The position numbers and the translations under genes were made by a program. 50,431 nt of DNA, taken from the NCBI GenBank assembly GCA_017451505.1, contig JAFTOF010000007.1:1-50431 (forward strand). The letters run 5' to 3'. The DNA is from Clostridia bacterium. Its GTDB lineage: Bacteria > Bacillota > Clostridia > UMGS1883. Positions 7,585-15,528 of this stretch are shown one piece after another; positions within the stretch are counted from its first letter, which is position 1; every line of letters starts with the position of its first letter. The notes below the pieces were generated by a model, which saw nothing but the letters and a program-made list of their open reading frames with translations, made no database searches and had not been told where the DNA came from.

Positions 7585-8139
7585 TTATAGCTCATTTCCC
7601 TCGGAGTCAAAAAGAGGCAGTTTTTTAAGGAAAATTATATCTTTTCTGTCTGCGGCGTCACCCTCTGCAAGCACAGCCGCCTTACCCACTATATTTCCTC
7701 CTGCAACCTCTATCAGTTTTTCCAGAGCGTTTAGTGATTCGCCTGTACTTATTACGTCGTCTACAATAAGAACTCTCTTGTCCTTAATTTTTTCAACGTC
7801 TTCTTTTCCTATATAAAGCTTCTGCTCTCCATGGGTTGTAATTGAATTCACGCTAACTTCTATTACGTCACTCATATAAACCTTTGGCTTTTTGCGGGCA
7901 ATCACATAATCATTTACCCCTGCCTGACGTGCCATTTCGTGAATTAAGGGAATACTCTTTGCCTCTGCGGTAACCATTATGTCATATTCGGGAACTTTCT
8001 TTAAAAGCTCGCTTGCACAATTAACCGTAAGTTCCACATCTCCAAAAAGGATAAATGCCGCAATGGAAATTTTATCATTTACCGGAAACATCGGCAGATT
8101 CCTTTTCACCGATGCTATTTCCATTTGATATGTTTTCAT
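7585..8139 (-). CDS. PRPP-dependent phosphoribosyltransferase (adenine phosphoribosyltransferase-like)
   Basis: The protein has 184 residues and a type I phosphoribosyltransferase fold. The PRPP-binding loop is VLIVDDVISTGES, near residue 130, with the two acidic residues that hold the ribose. The upstream segment TAEAKSIPLIHEMAR resembles the purine-binding part of Apt-like enzymes. It probably salvages a purine base with PRPP, but the base is not certain; xanthine or a regulatory role is also possible. The start at 8139 (MKTYQMEIASV) has GGGTGA upstream and keeps the family's N-terminal strand. This overlaps the end of the preceding gene by 65 bases. An alternative ATG at 8091 also has a good site, AAGGA, and would cut the overlap to 17. 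Confidence 0.85.
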   Translation of the reverse strand: MKTYQMEIASVKRNLPMFPVNDKISIAAFILFGDVELTVNCASELLKKVPEYDIMVTAEAKSIPLIHEMARQAGVNDYVIARKKPKVYMSDVIEVSVNSITTHGEQKLYIGKEDVEKIKDKRVLIVDDVISTGESLNALEKLIEVAGGNIVGKAAVLAEGDAADRKDIIFLKKLPLFDSEGNEL

Positions 8140-9718
8140 CTTCTTCACCCTTCTTTTCATTAAAATCTGTCTTTTTGTTTTTTCTTTTGAGAATGAAAAT
8201 CACCGCAAAAGCCACAAACAGGGTTCCTGCAACAATCAGCACCACTAATATTATATCGCTGACGGTTATTTCCGTTCTTTCTGCATTATCAAGATTTACC
8301 CATCCCCGAACAGCGTTAATCTCTGTAAGGCCCCATTCATTTTTACCTGTTTCAACTATTTTAATTACGTTAAAATCAGTTCCTTTTTTAACATTGGTAA
8401 GAATCATGCTCTGGCATTTTTCCGAATTAGTCGGGAGGCTCATCATGTCAAAATCTTTTATAGCCTCATAGCTCAGGTCATCGCTGAGACTATAAAGTGT
8501 AAGTGCGTTTGCATATGTATCTGTAAGAGAGCCTTTTTTTGCCCAGCCTGCCGCATAATCATTTACCACATATTCGTAATCATCTTTTTCGGCAATTACC
8601 CTGACCTTTACACATTCGGGAATTACCGAGGTATCATATTCGTCATCGGCAGTTGCATAAAGCTGCAGTCCTTCTGAGTCCTCACTGCACACATATCCTT
8701 CCCTTGCTTTGTCAAGGAGCTGTATTATCGCATTTTCACTTTCGGTAGCTTCCTGAAGATATTGGGAAGAAACCCAGCCCAAAACGCCGTCATAGTTAAT
8801 AAGGCACCAGCCGCTTGCCGTACTTCTCTGTACGAAAACCGTAGCCCCGCTCTCAACCTCGCCAAGGTGTTGTGCCTTGTCCTCAGGATTATCGGAAGGA
8901 AGACTCAAAAGTGCCGCATCCTCCTCAGAGACCACAACAAATTCAAGATTAACGGCCTTCCCCGCCTTATTCTGAGCATTGGAAAGTGACTGTGTTGTGC
9001 GGGAGTAATCAATCCATCCGTTAAGTCCGTTATATGCTACATATGCATATCCCTTTTCTTTCTTTCTCACGGTTAATCTTGTGCAATCGGGAATGATTGC
9101 ATGATATGATTTCCTGCCAAGGTCCTCCCAGAGTTCTACACCCTTACCGCCTTTTGAAAGAACGTACACATACTCAACTTCGCCATATTCTGCTCCGTCG
9201 AATTCCTCAAAAGCAGTAGTATCCTTAAGCTTTATCCACGCGTAGTTTTTATCGTCATTTTTGGAAACAAGACCCCACCCCGAAGGAGTTTCTCTCTTAA
9301 TTTCCAAAACCATATCATTGGTAATTACATCCTTTACATCGCTTCCCAAAAGCACATCTTCCGACGGGACATCATAAAGATAAGCTACTCCCTCTTTGGA
9401 AGAAACCTTCACCTTTTTCTCTGAATCACTACCTGTTGCCAGTGCTGCCTTTTTATACGAGTTGCGTGTAAAGCTCATATTTATCCAGCCGCTTTTTTTA
9501 TTAAACTCCACAAGTCCCCATGTTTTATCCTGTTTCAAGAGGGTAAGCTTTGAGCAAGCGGGGACAACTGCTATTTCGTAGCTTTCTTCATTTGGTGAAA
9601 TGTGAAGCGACAGTTCGCCCTCTGCATTTGCGGCATAGAGCGTATCCGCGGCAAGTACACTGTGAGAAAGGCAAAGGATTGCCGCTACGGTAAATATGAA
9701 TGCAATAAGTTTTTTCAT
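8075..9718 (-). CDS. secreted, membrane-anchored protein with repeated SH3-like domains
   Basis: The 547-residue protein has a signal peptide (MKKLIAFIFTVAAILCLS, cleavage probably after SVLA). A long outer part contains about six SH3b-like repeats, each ending in a Gly-Trp or Ala-Trp motif such as GWINMS, AWIKLK, GWIDYS, GWVSSQYL, GWAKKG and GWVNLD. A single membrane span lies at about 495-517, followed by a basic then acidic cytoplasmic tail. Bacterial SH3b repeats often bind cell-wall peptides, so wall binding is likely by inference. There is no catalytic domain. Start 9718 is chosen because it begins the signal peptide. The tail overlaps the phosphoribosyltransferase gene. Confidence 0.85.
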   Translation of the reverse strand: MKKLIAFIFTVAAILCLSHSVLAADTLYAANAEGELSLHISPNEESYEIAVVPACSKLTLLKQDKTWGLVEFNKKSGWINMSFTRNSYKKAALATGSDSEKKVKVSSKEGVAYLYDVPSEDVLLGSDVKDVITNDMVLEIKRETPSGWGLVSKNDDKNYAWIKLKDTTAFEEFDGAEYGEVEYVYVLSKGGKGVELWEDLGRKSYHAIIPDCTRLTVRKKEKGYAYVAYNGLNGWIDYSRTTQSLSNAQNKAGKAVNLEFVVVSEEDAALLSLPSDNPEDKAQHLGEVESGATVFVQRSTASGWCLINYDGVLGWVSSQYLQEATESENAIIQLLDKAREGYVCSEDSEGLQLYATADDEYDTSVIPECVKVRVIAEKDDYEYVVNDYAAGWAKKGSLTDTYANALTLYSLSDDLSYEAIKDFDMMSLPTNSEKCQSMILTNVKKGTDFNVIKIVETGKNEWGLTEINAVRGWVNLDNAERTEITVSDIILVVLIVAGTLFVAFAVIFILKRKNKKTDFNEKKGEEDENISNGNSIGEKESADVSGK

Positions 9719-9813
9719 ACCGATACTTCCTAACATTTGTGTATTATAATTTTGTCTTGCTTTATTTTACACCATCCACCCACAAATGTCAATATATGAC
9801 ACTTGTCGGGAAC

Positions 9814-9862
9814 ATAAAAAAATGGGAGTGCAAAAAGCATAGCTTCCTGCACTCCATTCCTG
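9814..9862 (-). terminator. terminator of the DUF1858 gene
   Basis: ATGGAGTGCA and TGCACTCCCAT pair on the minus strand and are followed by seven Ts. It sits just downstream of the DUF1858 gene. Confidence 0.75.
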
Positions 9863-9866
9863 CTTA

Positions 9867-10070
9867 TTATTTATTTTCCAAATATTCGTTAAGCTTAGCA
9901 ATAAGAGCATCTGCATCTGCACCGTGCACCGCACAAGCCTCTGCGATTGACTCTCCGCTGGCTGAAGGACAACCAAGACAATGCATACCTATTTCAAGGA
10001 AAAAGGGTGCTGTGCCTGCGTCCATCTTAAGAACATCAAGAATAATAGTGTCTTTCGTTACCTTTGCCAT
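9867..10070 (-). CDS. DUF1858 domain protein (small CxxC-type protein)
   Basis: The 67-residue protein begins MAKVTKDTIILDVLKMD and contains the motif GMHCLGCPSASGESIAEAC, characteristic of DUF1858 (hybrid-cluster-protein-associated). The cysteine pair CLGC suggests a redox or metal role; some relatives are annotated as disulfide oxidoreductases, but the function is not established. GGGAGGTG precedes the start. It appears to be a single-gene unit with its own terminator and a likely TATAAT at 10112-10117 on the minus strand. Confidence 0.9.
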   Translation of the reverse strand: MAKVTKDTIILDVLKMDAGTAPFFLEIGMHCLGCPSASGESIAEACAVHGADADALIAKLNEYLENK

Positions 10071-10162
10071 GAAAACACCTCCCTATGATAGTACTATAAA
10101 CTTACGCTTCTATTATACATCATTTTTTTAAAAAAGCAAGCTTTGTTTTTTTGTGATTAATG

Positions 10163-10252
10163 AAATCCGTCTTTTATTCGCCACAAGGCGATTTCATCTG
10201 CATTAGCAGATTTCATCCACGCAGTGGATTTATTCCGTCGCAAGACGGATTT
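10163..10252. other. multi-hairpin module beside tRNA-Gly
   Basis: Within 90 bases there is an outer stem AAATCCGTC/GACGGATTT enclosing CGCC-ACAA-GGCG, ATCTGC-ATTA-GCAGAT and ATCCAC-GCA-GTGGAT. A fourth hairpin, CCGTC-GCAA-GACGG, can compete with the outer stem. All arms are perfect. The module follows the tRNA-Gly terminator on the minus strand. No gene is visible here. Confidence 0.7.
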
Positions 10253-10257
10253 AGTTG

Positions 10258-10290
10258 AAAAAACCTCGTTCAATCGAACGAGGTTTTTTC
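10258..10290 (-). terminator. terminator of tRNA-Gly
   Basis: CCTCGTTCGATTGAACGAGG forms a hairpin on the minus strand, followed by six Ts, directly after the tRNA CCA end. Confidence 0.9.
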
Positions 10291-10365
10291 TGGAGCGGAA
10301 GACGAGATTCGAACTCGCGACGTTCACCTTGGCAAGGTGACGCTCTACCACTGAGCCACTCCCGC
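10291..10365 (-). tRNA. tRNA-Gly (GCC)
   Basis: The minus strand reads GCGGGAG...CTTCCGCTCCA, with a paired seven-base acceptor stem, D-arm GGCTCAGTGGTAGAGC, anticodon loop TTGCCAA (anticodon GCC) and T-loop GTTCGAATC. CCA is encoded. The length is 75 bases. Confidence 0.97.
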
Positions 10366-10383
10366 ATTTCTTAGGCAAGTGAT

Positions 10384-10412
10384 AGTATAGCATACAAAAA
10401 AGGGTTTGTAAA
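10384..10412 (-). promoter_or_regulatory. promoter of tRNA-Gly
   Basis: On the minus strand TTTACA (10407-10412) and TATACT (10384-10389) are 17 bases apart, in the right position for the tRNA at 10365. Confidence 0.8.
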
Positions 10413-10535
10413 GCTTTTTTTGAAAATTTTTTAAGATTTTTTTATTTTCCCAGGGAATTTTTTGATTAAAAAAAAGGATTTTCTCTGCCTGTGTCGAAAA
10501 TAATGTTATAGACTTTATAATAAGAGGTTTTTACG

Positions 10536-12281
10536 ATGGCGGCTTTTTATTCCGAAGAACTTGTAAACGAAGTTATTTCGGCAAACGACATTGTGGATAT
10601 TGTTTCAGGGTATGTACGGTTGAAAAGGTCAGGAAGCAGTTTTATGGGCTGTTGTCCTTTTCACAGGGAAAAGACGCCCTCATTTCACGTAAGTGCGGAC
10701 AAGCAGCTCTACCACTGCTTCGGATGCGGTGCAGGCGGAAGCGTGATTCAGTTTATTATGAACGCAGAGGGACTGGATTTTCCCGATGCACTTCGTTTTC
10801 TTGCTGACCGTGCAGGTATACGGATGCCTGAGGATACAGGCGGCGGCAGGGATGATGAAAGATACAAACGAAAACAGAAGATATATGAAATGAATAAGGA
10901 TGCCGCAAGGTTTTTCCGTGAATGTCTTTTGTCCTCTCAGGGCAAGACGGCACAGGATTATTTAACCAAAAGAAAGCTAAGCGGCAAAACGATAGCGGCT
11001 TTCGGCTTGGGTTTTGCTCCATCGGGCTGGGATAATCTTTTAAAGCATTTGCAAAAAAAAGGTTACGACCGTGCTCTTATGGTGGAGGCAGGGCTTTGCA
11101 TCATGAATGACAAAGGGCATGTTTACGACCGATTCCGCGAGAGAGTAATGTTCCCTATATTTGATGTACGAAGTAACATTGTCGGCTTTACGGGAAGAAT
11201 CCTTTCGGGCGATGCGGCAAAATATATGAACTCCCCAGAAAGCATAGTTTTTGACAAGGGTAAAAATCTTTATGCCCTTAACCTTGCTAAAAAAAGCAGC
11301 CGCGGTTATTATATATTGGTAGAGGGTAATATGGACGTTATCTCTCTGCATCAGGCAGAGATAAACTGTGCGGTTGCCGCCTGCGGAACGGCATTTACCC
11401 GTGATCAGGCAAAGCTTATTGCAAAAAGTCCTGTTTATTTATGCTTTGACAGTGACGGTGCAGGGCAAAAGGCTCTGGAAAGGGCGGCGGAAATTTTCAA
11501 GGAGTTTGATACAAAGCTCCGTGTAATTACAATGGCAAATGCCAAAGACCCTGATGAATTCATAAAAAAATACGGCGTGGAAGAATTTGAGGAATTAATT
11601 AAAAAGGCAAAAACGCTGACAGAGCATAGAATGGACGTGCTTTTAAGCGGTGTCGATTTAAACGACACGGCACAAAAAATAGAAATGCTTTCCAATGCAT
11701 CTAAACTTTTTGCCGATATTCCCAGTGCAGTGGAAAGAGAAGTTTATGTAGCAAGGCTTTCGGCAAAGACGGGAATCAGCATTGAATCAATTAACAGCGA
11801 GATAAGGAAAAGCAACGCAAAGAAAGTCCGCAAAGAGGTTTCTTCACAGCTCAGGCAGGCGGTCGGACAAGCTTCTGCCGAAAAGAAAGCGGTAGGAAGA
11901 AGGCACACTGCCGAGGCAGGATTTCTCTGTATGCTTTGCGAAAGTGCAAAGGTTTTCTCCGAATATGGAAAAAAGTTTGATGCAGAAAGCTTTTCAAACG
12001 ATATACACAAAGAGGTTTTTGCACATATTTGTACATATTATAAAGAAAATAAGTCAGGACAGTGCCGTGACTATTTGATGAAAGAAATGCAGGGCCATGA
12101 AAAAGAACTTTCCAATATTTTGATGAGTGTGCAAAATGTGTCTGACAGCCTGAGGGCGGCTGATGACTTTGCACAAATAATGGAAAACGAAATTTGGAAT
12201 GAAAAACTGCAAAAAGCACAAAACGAGGGAAACCTACAGCTTATAAGCGAGCTTTTAAAAGAAAAAAAACAAAAAGGCTGA
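10536..12281 (+). CDS. dnaG: DNA primase
   Basis: DnaG makes the RNA primers for chromosome replication. The N-terminal CHC2 zinc finger is visible (CCPFHREKTPSFHV, then YHCFGCG), and YHCFGCGAGG is typical. The central Toprim RNA polymerase domain shows VEGNMDVI and the acidic FDSDGAGQKA. The C-terminal part (residues about 430-581) is the DnaB-binding region and is weakly conserved. Length 581 is normal. AGAGG lies upstream of ATG, and a TATAAT at 10516-10521 may be the -10 of its promoter. It is followed by rpoD 43 bases later, the classic macromolecular synthesis pair. Confidence 0.97.
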   Translation: MAAFYSEELVNEVISANDIVDIVSGYVRLKRSGSSFMGCCPFHREKTPSFHVSADKQLYHCFGCGAGGSVIQFIMNAEGLDFPDALRFLADRAGIRMPEDTGGGRDDERYKRKQKIYEMNKDAARFFRECLLSSQGKTAQDYLTKRKLSGKTIAAFGLGFAPSGWDNLLKHLQKKGYDRALMVEAGLCIMNDKGHVYDRFRERVMFPIFDVRSNIVGFTGRILSGDAAKYMNSPESIVFDKGKNLYALNLAKKSSRGYYILVEGNMDVISLHQAEINCAVAACGTAFTRDQAKLIAKSPVYLCFDSDGAGQKALERAAEIFKEFDTKLRVITMANAKDPDEFIKKYGVEEFEELIKKAKTLTEHRMDVLLSGVDLNDTAQKIEMLSNASKLFADIPSAVEREVYVARLSAKTGISIESINSEIRKSNAKKVRKEVSSQLRQAVGQASAEKKAVGRRHTAEAGFLCMLCESAKVFSEYGKKFDAESFSNDIHKEVFAHICTYYKENKSGQCRDYLMKEMQGHEKELSNILMSVQNVSDSLRAADDFAQIMENEIWNEKLQKAQNEGNLQLISELLKEKKQKG

Positions 12282-12324
12282 GAGGCAATCTTATGCCTGC
12301 TCAGGCGAAAGGATTTGATTATAC

Positions 12325-13407
12325 ATGAGCGAAACAGTAAACAAAAAAAACATCGTTAAGGAGCTTATCGAAAAAGGCAAGCAAAAGGGTATGCTTACTG
12401 AGCATGAAATTGAGGAAGCTCTCGGTGAACTGGAGCTTGACGTGGAGCAGATTGAAAAAATCCACGATAATCTGGAGGAGCTGGGCATTGATATCGTAGG
12501 CGAAGATATTGATCAGGAAATTAAGAAAATCGAGATTTCCGAGGAGGATTTGGAGGATCTTTCTGTTCCCGAGGGTATCAATGTAGATGACCATGTAAGA
12601 ATGTACCTTAAAGAAATAGGTAAAGTTCCGCTTCTTTCTCCCGACGAGGAAATTGAATACGCACAGCGTATGAGCGAAGGCGATGAAGAAGCAAAGAAAA
12701 AGCTCACAGAGGCAAACCTTCGCCTTGTTGTAAGTATTGCCAAGCGTTATGTAGGCCGCGGTATGCTTTTCCTTGACCTTATTCAGGAGGGTAACCTTGG
12801 TCTTATAAAAGCCGTTGAAAAATTTGACTACACAAAGGGATACAAATTCAGTACCTATGCCACATGGTGGATAAGACAGGCAATCACCCGTGCTATTGCC
12901 GATCAGGCAAGGACAATCCGTATTCCTGTTCATATGGTTGAAACCATTAACAAGCTTATCCGTGTTTCCCGTCAGCTTCTTCAGGAGCTTGGCAGAGAGC
13001 CTTCTCCCGAAGAAATTGCAAAAGAAATGGGAATGAGCCTTGAAAAAGTTCGTGAAATTATGAAGATTGCACAGGAGCCTGTTTCCCTTGAAACGCCCAT
13101 CGGCGAAGAAGAAGACAGCCACTTGGGCGACTTTATTCCCGATGATGATGCACCTGCTCCCAGTGAGGCGGCATCATTTATGCTCCTTAAGGAACAGCTT
13201 ATGGACGTGCTCAACACCCTTACCCCCAGAGAGGAAAAGGTTCTCCGTCTTCGTTTCGGTCTTGAAGACGGCAGAGCAAGAACGCTGGAGGAAGTAGGCG
13301 GCGTGTTTGACGTAACAAGAGAAAGAATCCGCCAGATTGAAGCTAAAGCACTTCGTAAGCTTCGCCACCCCAGCAGAAGTAAGAAACTGAAAGATTTCTT
13401 AGAATAA
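12325..13407 (+). CDS. rpoD: RNA polymerase primary sigma factor (sigma-A)
   Basis: This is the housekeeping sigma factor. The acidic N-terminal region 1.1 covers about residues 1-85. Region 1.2 starts at [17 protein letters not shown]; region 2 includes [23 protein letters not shown] and the -10 recognition helix [17 protein letters not shown]. Region 3 is around residues 215-275. Region 4 ends with [20 protein letters not shown] for -35 recognition. Length 360 is typical of Firmicutes SigA. It probably shares a transcript with dnaG and ends at the terminator at 13478. Confidence 0.98.
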   Translation: MSETVNKKNIVKELIEKGKQKGMLTEHEIEEALGELELDVEQIEKIHDNLEELGIDIVGEDIDQEIKKIEISEEDLEDLSVPEGINVDDHVRMYLKEIGKVPLLSPDEEIEYAQRMSEGDEEAKKKLTEANLRLVVSIAKRYVGRGMLFLDLIQEGNLGLIKAVEKFDYTKGYKFSTYATWWIRQAITRAIADQARTIRIPVHMVETINKLIRVSRQLLQELGREPSPEEIAKEMGMSLEKVREIMKIAQEPVSLETPIGEEEDSHLGDFIPDDDAPAPSEAASFMLLKEQLMDVLNTLTPREEKVLRLRFGLEDGRARTLEEVGGVFDVTRERIRQIEAKALRKLRHPSRSKKLKDFLE

Positions 13408-13477
13408 TACGGATGTGGAAAAGCAGCACCGAACATATGATTTTTAAATTCGAAATGCGAAGTGCGAAATTTTGGGA

Positions 13478-13506
13478 GGGATTTGCTTTGTGCAAATCCC
13501 TTTTTC
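13478..13506 (+). terminator. terminator of dnaG-rpoD
   Basis: GGGATTTGC (13478-13486) pairs with GCAAATCCC (13492-13500), followed by TTTTTC. Confidence 0.9.
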
Positions 13507-13529
13507 TATACATTTTTTAAATAAAACTA

Positions 13530-13558
13530 TTGATTTTCCTTTTAAATTGTAGTATAAT
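13530..13558 (+). promoter_or_regulatory. promoter of tRNA-Leu
   Basis: TTGATT (13530-13535) and a perfect TATAAT (13553-13558) are 17 bases apart, 12 bases before the tRNA. Confidence 0.88.
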
Positions 13559-13570
13559 CATATCCGCTAA

Positions 13571-13657
13571 GCCGATGTGATGGAATTGGCAGACGTAACG
13601 GACTCAAAATCCGTCGGTGGCAACACCGTGCGGGTTCGACTCCCGCCATCGGCACCA
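13571..13657 (+). tRNA. tRNA-Leu (CAA)
   Basis: An 87-base class II tRNA with a GCCGATG/CATCGGC acceptor stem, anticodon stem ACGGA/TCCGT, loop CTCAAAA (anticodon CAA), a long variable arm, T-loop GTTCGACTC and encoded CCA. Its last 17 bases recur at 13845 and 14049 in a tandem array. Confidence 0.97.
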
Positions 13658-14145
13658 AAAAAACACAGTTGCCCTCTTTTGAGGGTGGCTGTGTTTTTGT
13701 TTTACTGAGGGAGCTAAGCCCTGAGGAGGGCAACGCCCGTTAAGAAAACGATTGATAATCGTTTTTAGGGTGTTGGTGCGTAGACGGGTACCGAAATGCG
13801 TCAGCATTTTGGTCGGCAAGCAATGCAGATGCGAAGCATATGCCTCCCGCCATCGGCACCAAAAAAACACAGTTACCCTCTTTTGAGGGCGGCTGTGTTT
13901 TTGTTTTACTGAGGGAGTCGAACCCTGAGGAGGGCAACGCCCGTTAAGAAAACGATTGATAATCGTTTTTAGGGCGGTGGTGCGTAGACGGGTACCGAAA
14001 TGCGTTAGCATTTGGGTCGGCAAGCAATGCAGATGCGAAGCATATGCCTCCCGCCATCGGCACCAAAAAAACACAGTTACCCTCTTTTGAGGGTGGCTGT
14101 GTTTTTGTTTTACTGAGGGAGCTAAGCCCTGAGGAGGGTAACGCT
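13641..14145 (+). repeat. 204-bp tandem repeat carrying the tRNA-Leu 3' end (about 2.5 copies)
   Basis: Units begin at 13641, 13845 and 14049, exactly 204 bases apart; the third stops after about 97 bases. Each starts with the last 17 bases of tRNA-Leu (TCCCGCCATCGGCACCA), continues with the tRNA terminator hairpin, and the two full units add a run of small hairpins: GGGC-AAC-GCCC, AAAACGATT-GAT-AATCGTTTT, AAATGC-GTCA-GCATTT and ATGC-GAA-GCAT. The units differ at only a few bases. The open frames that cross this stretch are periodic artefacts, not genes. Confidence 0.9.
13664..13702 (+). terminator. terminator of tRNA-Leu
   Basis: CACAG plus GCCCTC pairs with GAGGGT plus CTGTG around TTTT, followed by TTTTTG. 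Two further copies lie in the tandem array, near 13868 and 14072. Confidence 0.88.
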
Positions 14146-15468
14146 TATGCAATAAATGCAACAGAAAGTGACACGTCCCCAAACTGTTCTAGAATGACTA
14201 TTGACACTTGGTTTATTCTGTGTTACAATTGGATTGGTGGTAGATGTGGGCGATGTTACGCCCTGCTCCACCATTTCTATTGGAAAAATATCATACAAAA
14301 TTTTTTCTCCGTTTGAGGAATTTGTAACATTAAGTGTTGCTTCCCAAACGGTTTTATTTTTTTCCTGTATAAATACTTTCCAATAGTCCCAGTTGTTTTT
14401 TCCATAGTTGTCAAGCCATCCGTGAGAATATCTTGACGTTTCAGAAATTTCTTCTTTTGCGGTTTCTATGAGTTCATCCACCAAAACAAGAGCTTCTTGC
14501 TTCACTTTATTGTTGAGATAGCTTGTCAAATCTCTGTTGACACGAACGTTATCTCCTTTTCTATTTTCGTACCTCTGCGAATGCTCGGCTATGCGAATTT
14601 TGACAGGTTTTCTGTTTTTGTCATAAGCTACGAATTCCCTGCCTCCAAGTTTTTTAATATGTTCTTTCACCGCCTGAATTCTCTCCGCATCGGTAAGCCC
14701 TGTCAGAAGGTCGCTGTCGAGATAAACACCAATCCCATAATCACCTTTTTCTCCGGAAATTTTTTGTATACTTAACTTCTCACCGCTAAATTCTCCAACT
14801 TTACCCTTTTTTACGTTCTCTCCCGCAGCAGTGTAAGCTCTCAGCCACATTTGCTGTGCTTTTTTCTTTTCGCTGAGAAGTCCCATACTTTCAAGCACCT
14901 TGTACCACCAGTCACGCACCTTTAATGCAAGGCTCTTGTCCTCTCTGATAAAGCTTTCAAGCATTTCCTCGCTGTTAAACAATTCGCCTGCATAATTTAC
15001 CGCAATTTCCTCATTGATGGAATCAGTGTCGTTTTTTTCATAGGCGTTTTTTGTTTCCTCATAAAGAATATCATACGCCGTCATTCCGTTGCCGAAGCTT
15101 TCTTTTTTCAGTTTGTTTATAACATATTCCTGATATGCCACCCATACCTCTGGTGCCGCCTGCTTCATTCTGTGTCCAAATTCGTGCGTTGCAACAAAGC
15201 GTGACGGATTTTTCGCATCGGCATTTATAAATATACCCTTGCTTGTTATAAATCCGTCAAGCACATTGCCATTCTCGTCCGTAAGGTTCTTTACAAAACG
15301 CACTTTCATTCTCAACCGTTTCGCCATTCGTATAATATTGCTGTATGCTCTCGGATTTTCTCTTTTTAACCTCTTTGAATGTTCATCTACAACAATATTA
15401 TCTACAATTTCACTGTCCTCGGGAATATCGTACCGCTCCGCTTCAGGAACAGTTTGGGGACATACCAC
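14122..15468 (-). pseudogene. fragment of a phage large polyvalent/head-associated protein with zincin motif
   Basis: The open frame has 448 codons, but both ends run through inverted-repeat sequence, the only start is GTG inside the repeat and there is no ribosome binding site. It therefore looks like an internal piece of a longer protein. The N-terminal half has ATHEFGHRM, a zinc-metalloprotease-like HExxH motif, near residue 93. The C-terminal part (KNNWDYWKVFIQEKNKTVWE, ending ILYDIFPIEMVEQGV) resembles the end of large polyvalent proteins of Clostridia phages and conjugative elements, including those with PBECR-type nuclease domains. That resemblance is from memory of the family. It lies next to a tRNA gene, a common integration site. 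Function is unlikely in this form. Confidence 0.65.
14154..14189. repeat. left 36-bp inverted repeat around the phage-derived fragment
   Basis: This matches the reverse complement of 15447-15482 at 32 of 36 positions; all four differences are transitions. The inner end is GTCCCCAAACTGTTC. The pair looks like ends of a non-autonomous transposable element or of REP-like sequences. Confidence 0.8.
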
Positions 15469-15482
15469 TTTCTGTTACATTT
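15447..15482. repeat. right 36-bp inverted repeat around the phage-derived fragment
   Basis: Partner of 14154-14189. It supplies the GTG and first codons of the fragment's open frame and an in-frame TAA just upstream. The pdp terminator starts two bases beyond it. Confidence 0.8.
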
Positions 15483-15483
15483 C

Positions 15484-15518
15484 AAAAGCGTTTGCCGCTA
15501 TTTTAGGCAAACGCTTTT
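15484..15518. terminator. terminator after pdp
   Basis: AAAAGCGTTTGCC (15484-15496) pairs perfectly with GGCAAACGCTTTT (15506-15518). The stem ends in A/T runs and may work in both directions. Confidence 0.85.
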
Positions 15519-15528
15519 TACTTGCATT

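Noticed and set aside
10157-10393. 78-codon minus-strand frame over tRNA-Gly and the hairpin array
   Set aside because: It runs through the whole tRNA, its terminator and the hairpins; coding is implausible.
13641-14145. Possible CRISPR array
   Set aside because: The whole 204-bp unit is repeated, not short repeats with unique spacers, and no cas gene is present.
13604-14182. Minus-strand open frame with repeating peptide units over the tRNA-Leu array
   Set aside because: The repeats come from the 204-bp DNA repeat and the frame covers a tRNA and its terminator; it is not a repeat protein.
14122-15468. Treating the phage-type open frame as an active toxin or protease
   Set aside because: Both ends are inverted-repeat sequence, the start is GTG without a ribosome binding site, and flanking domains of the full protein are missing.
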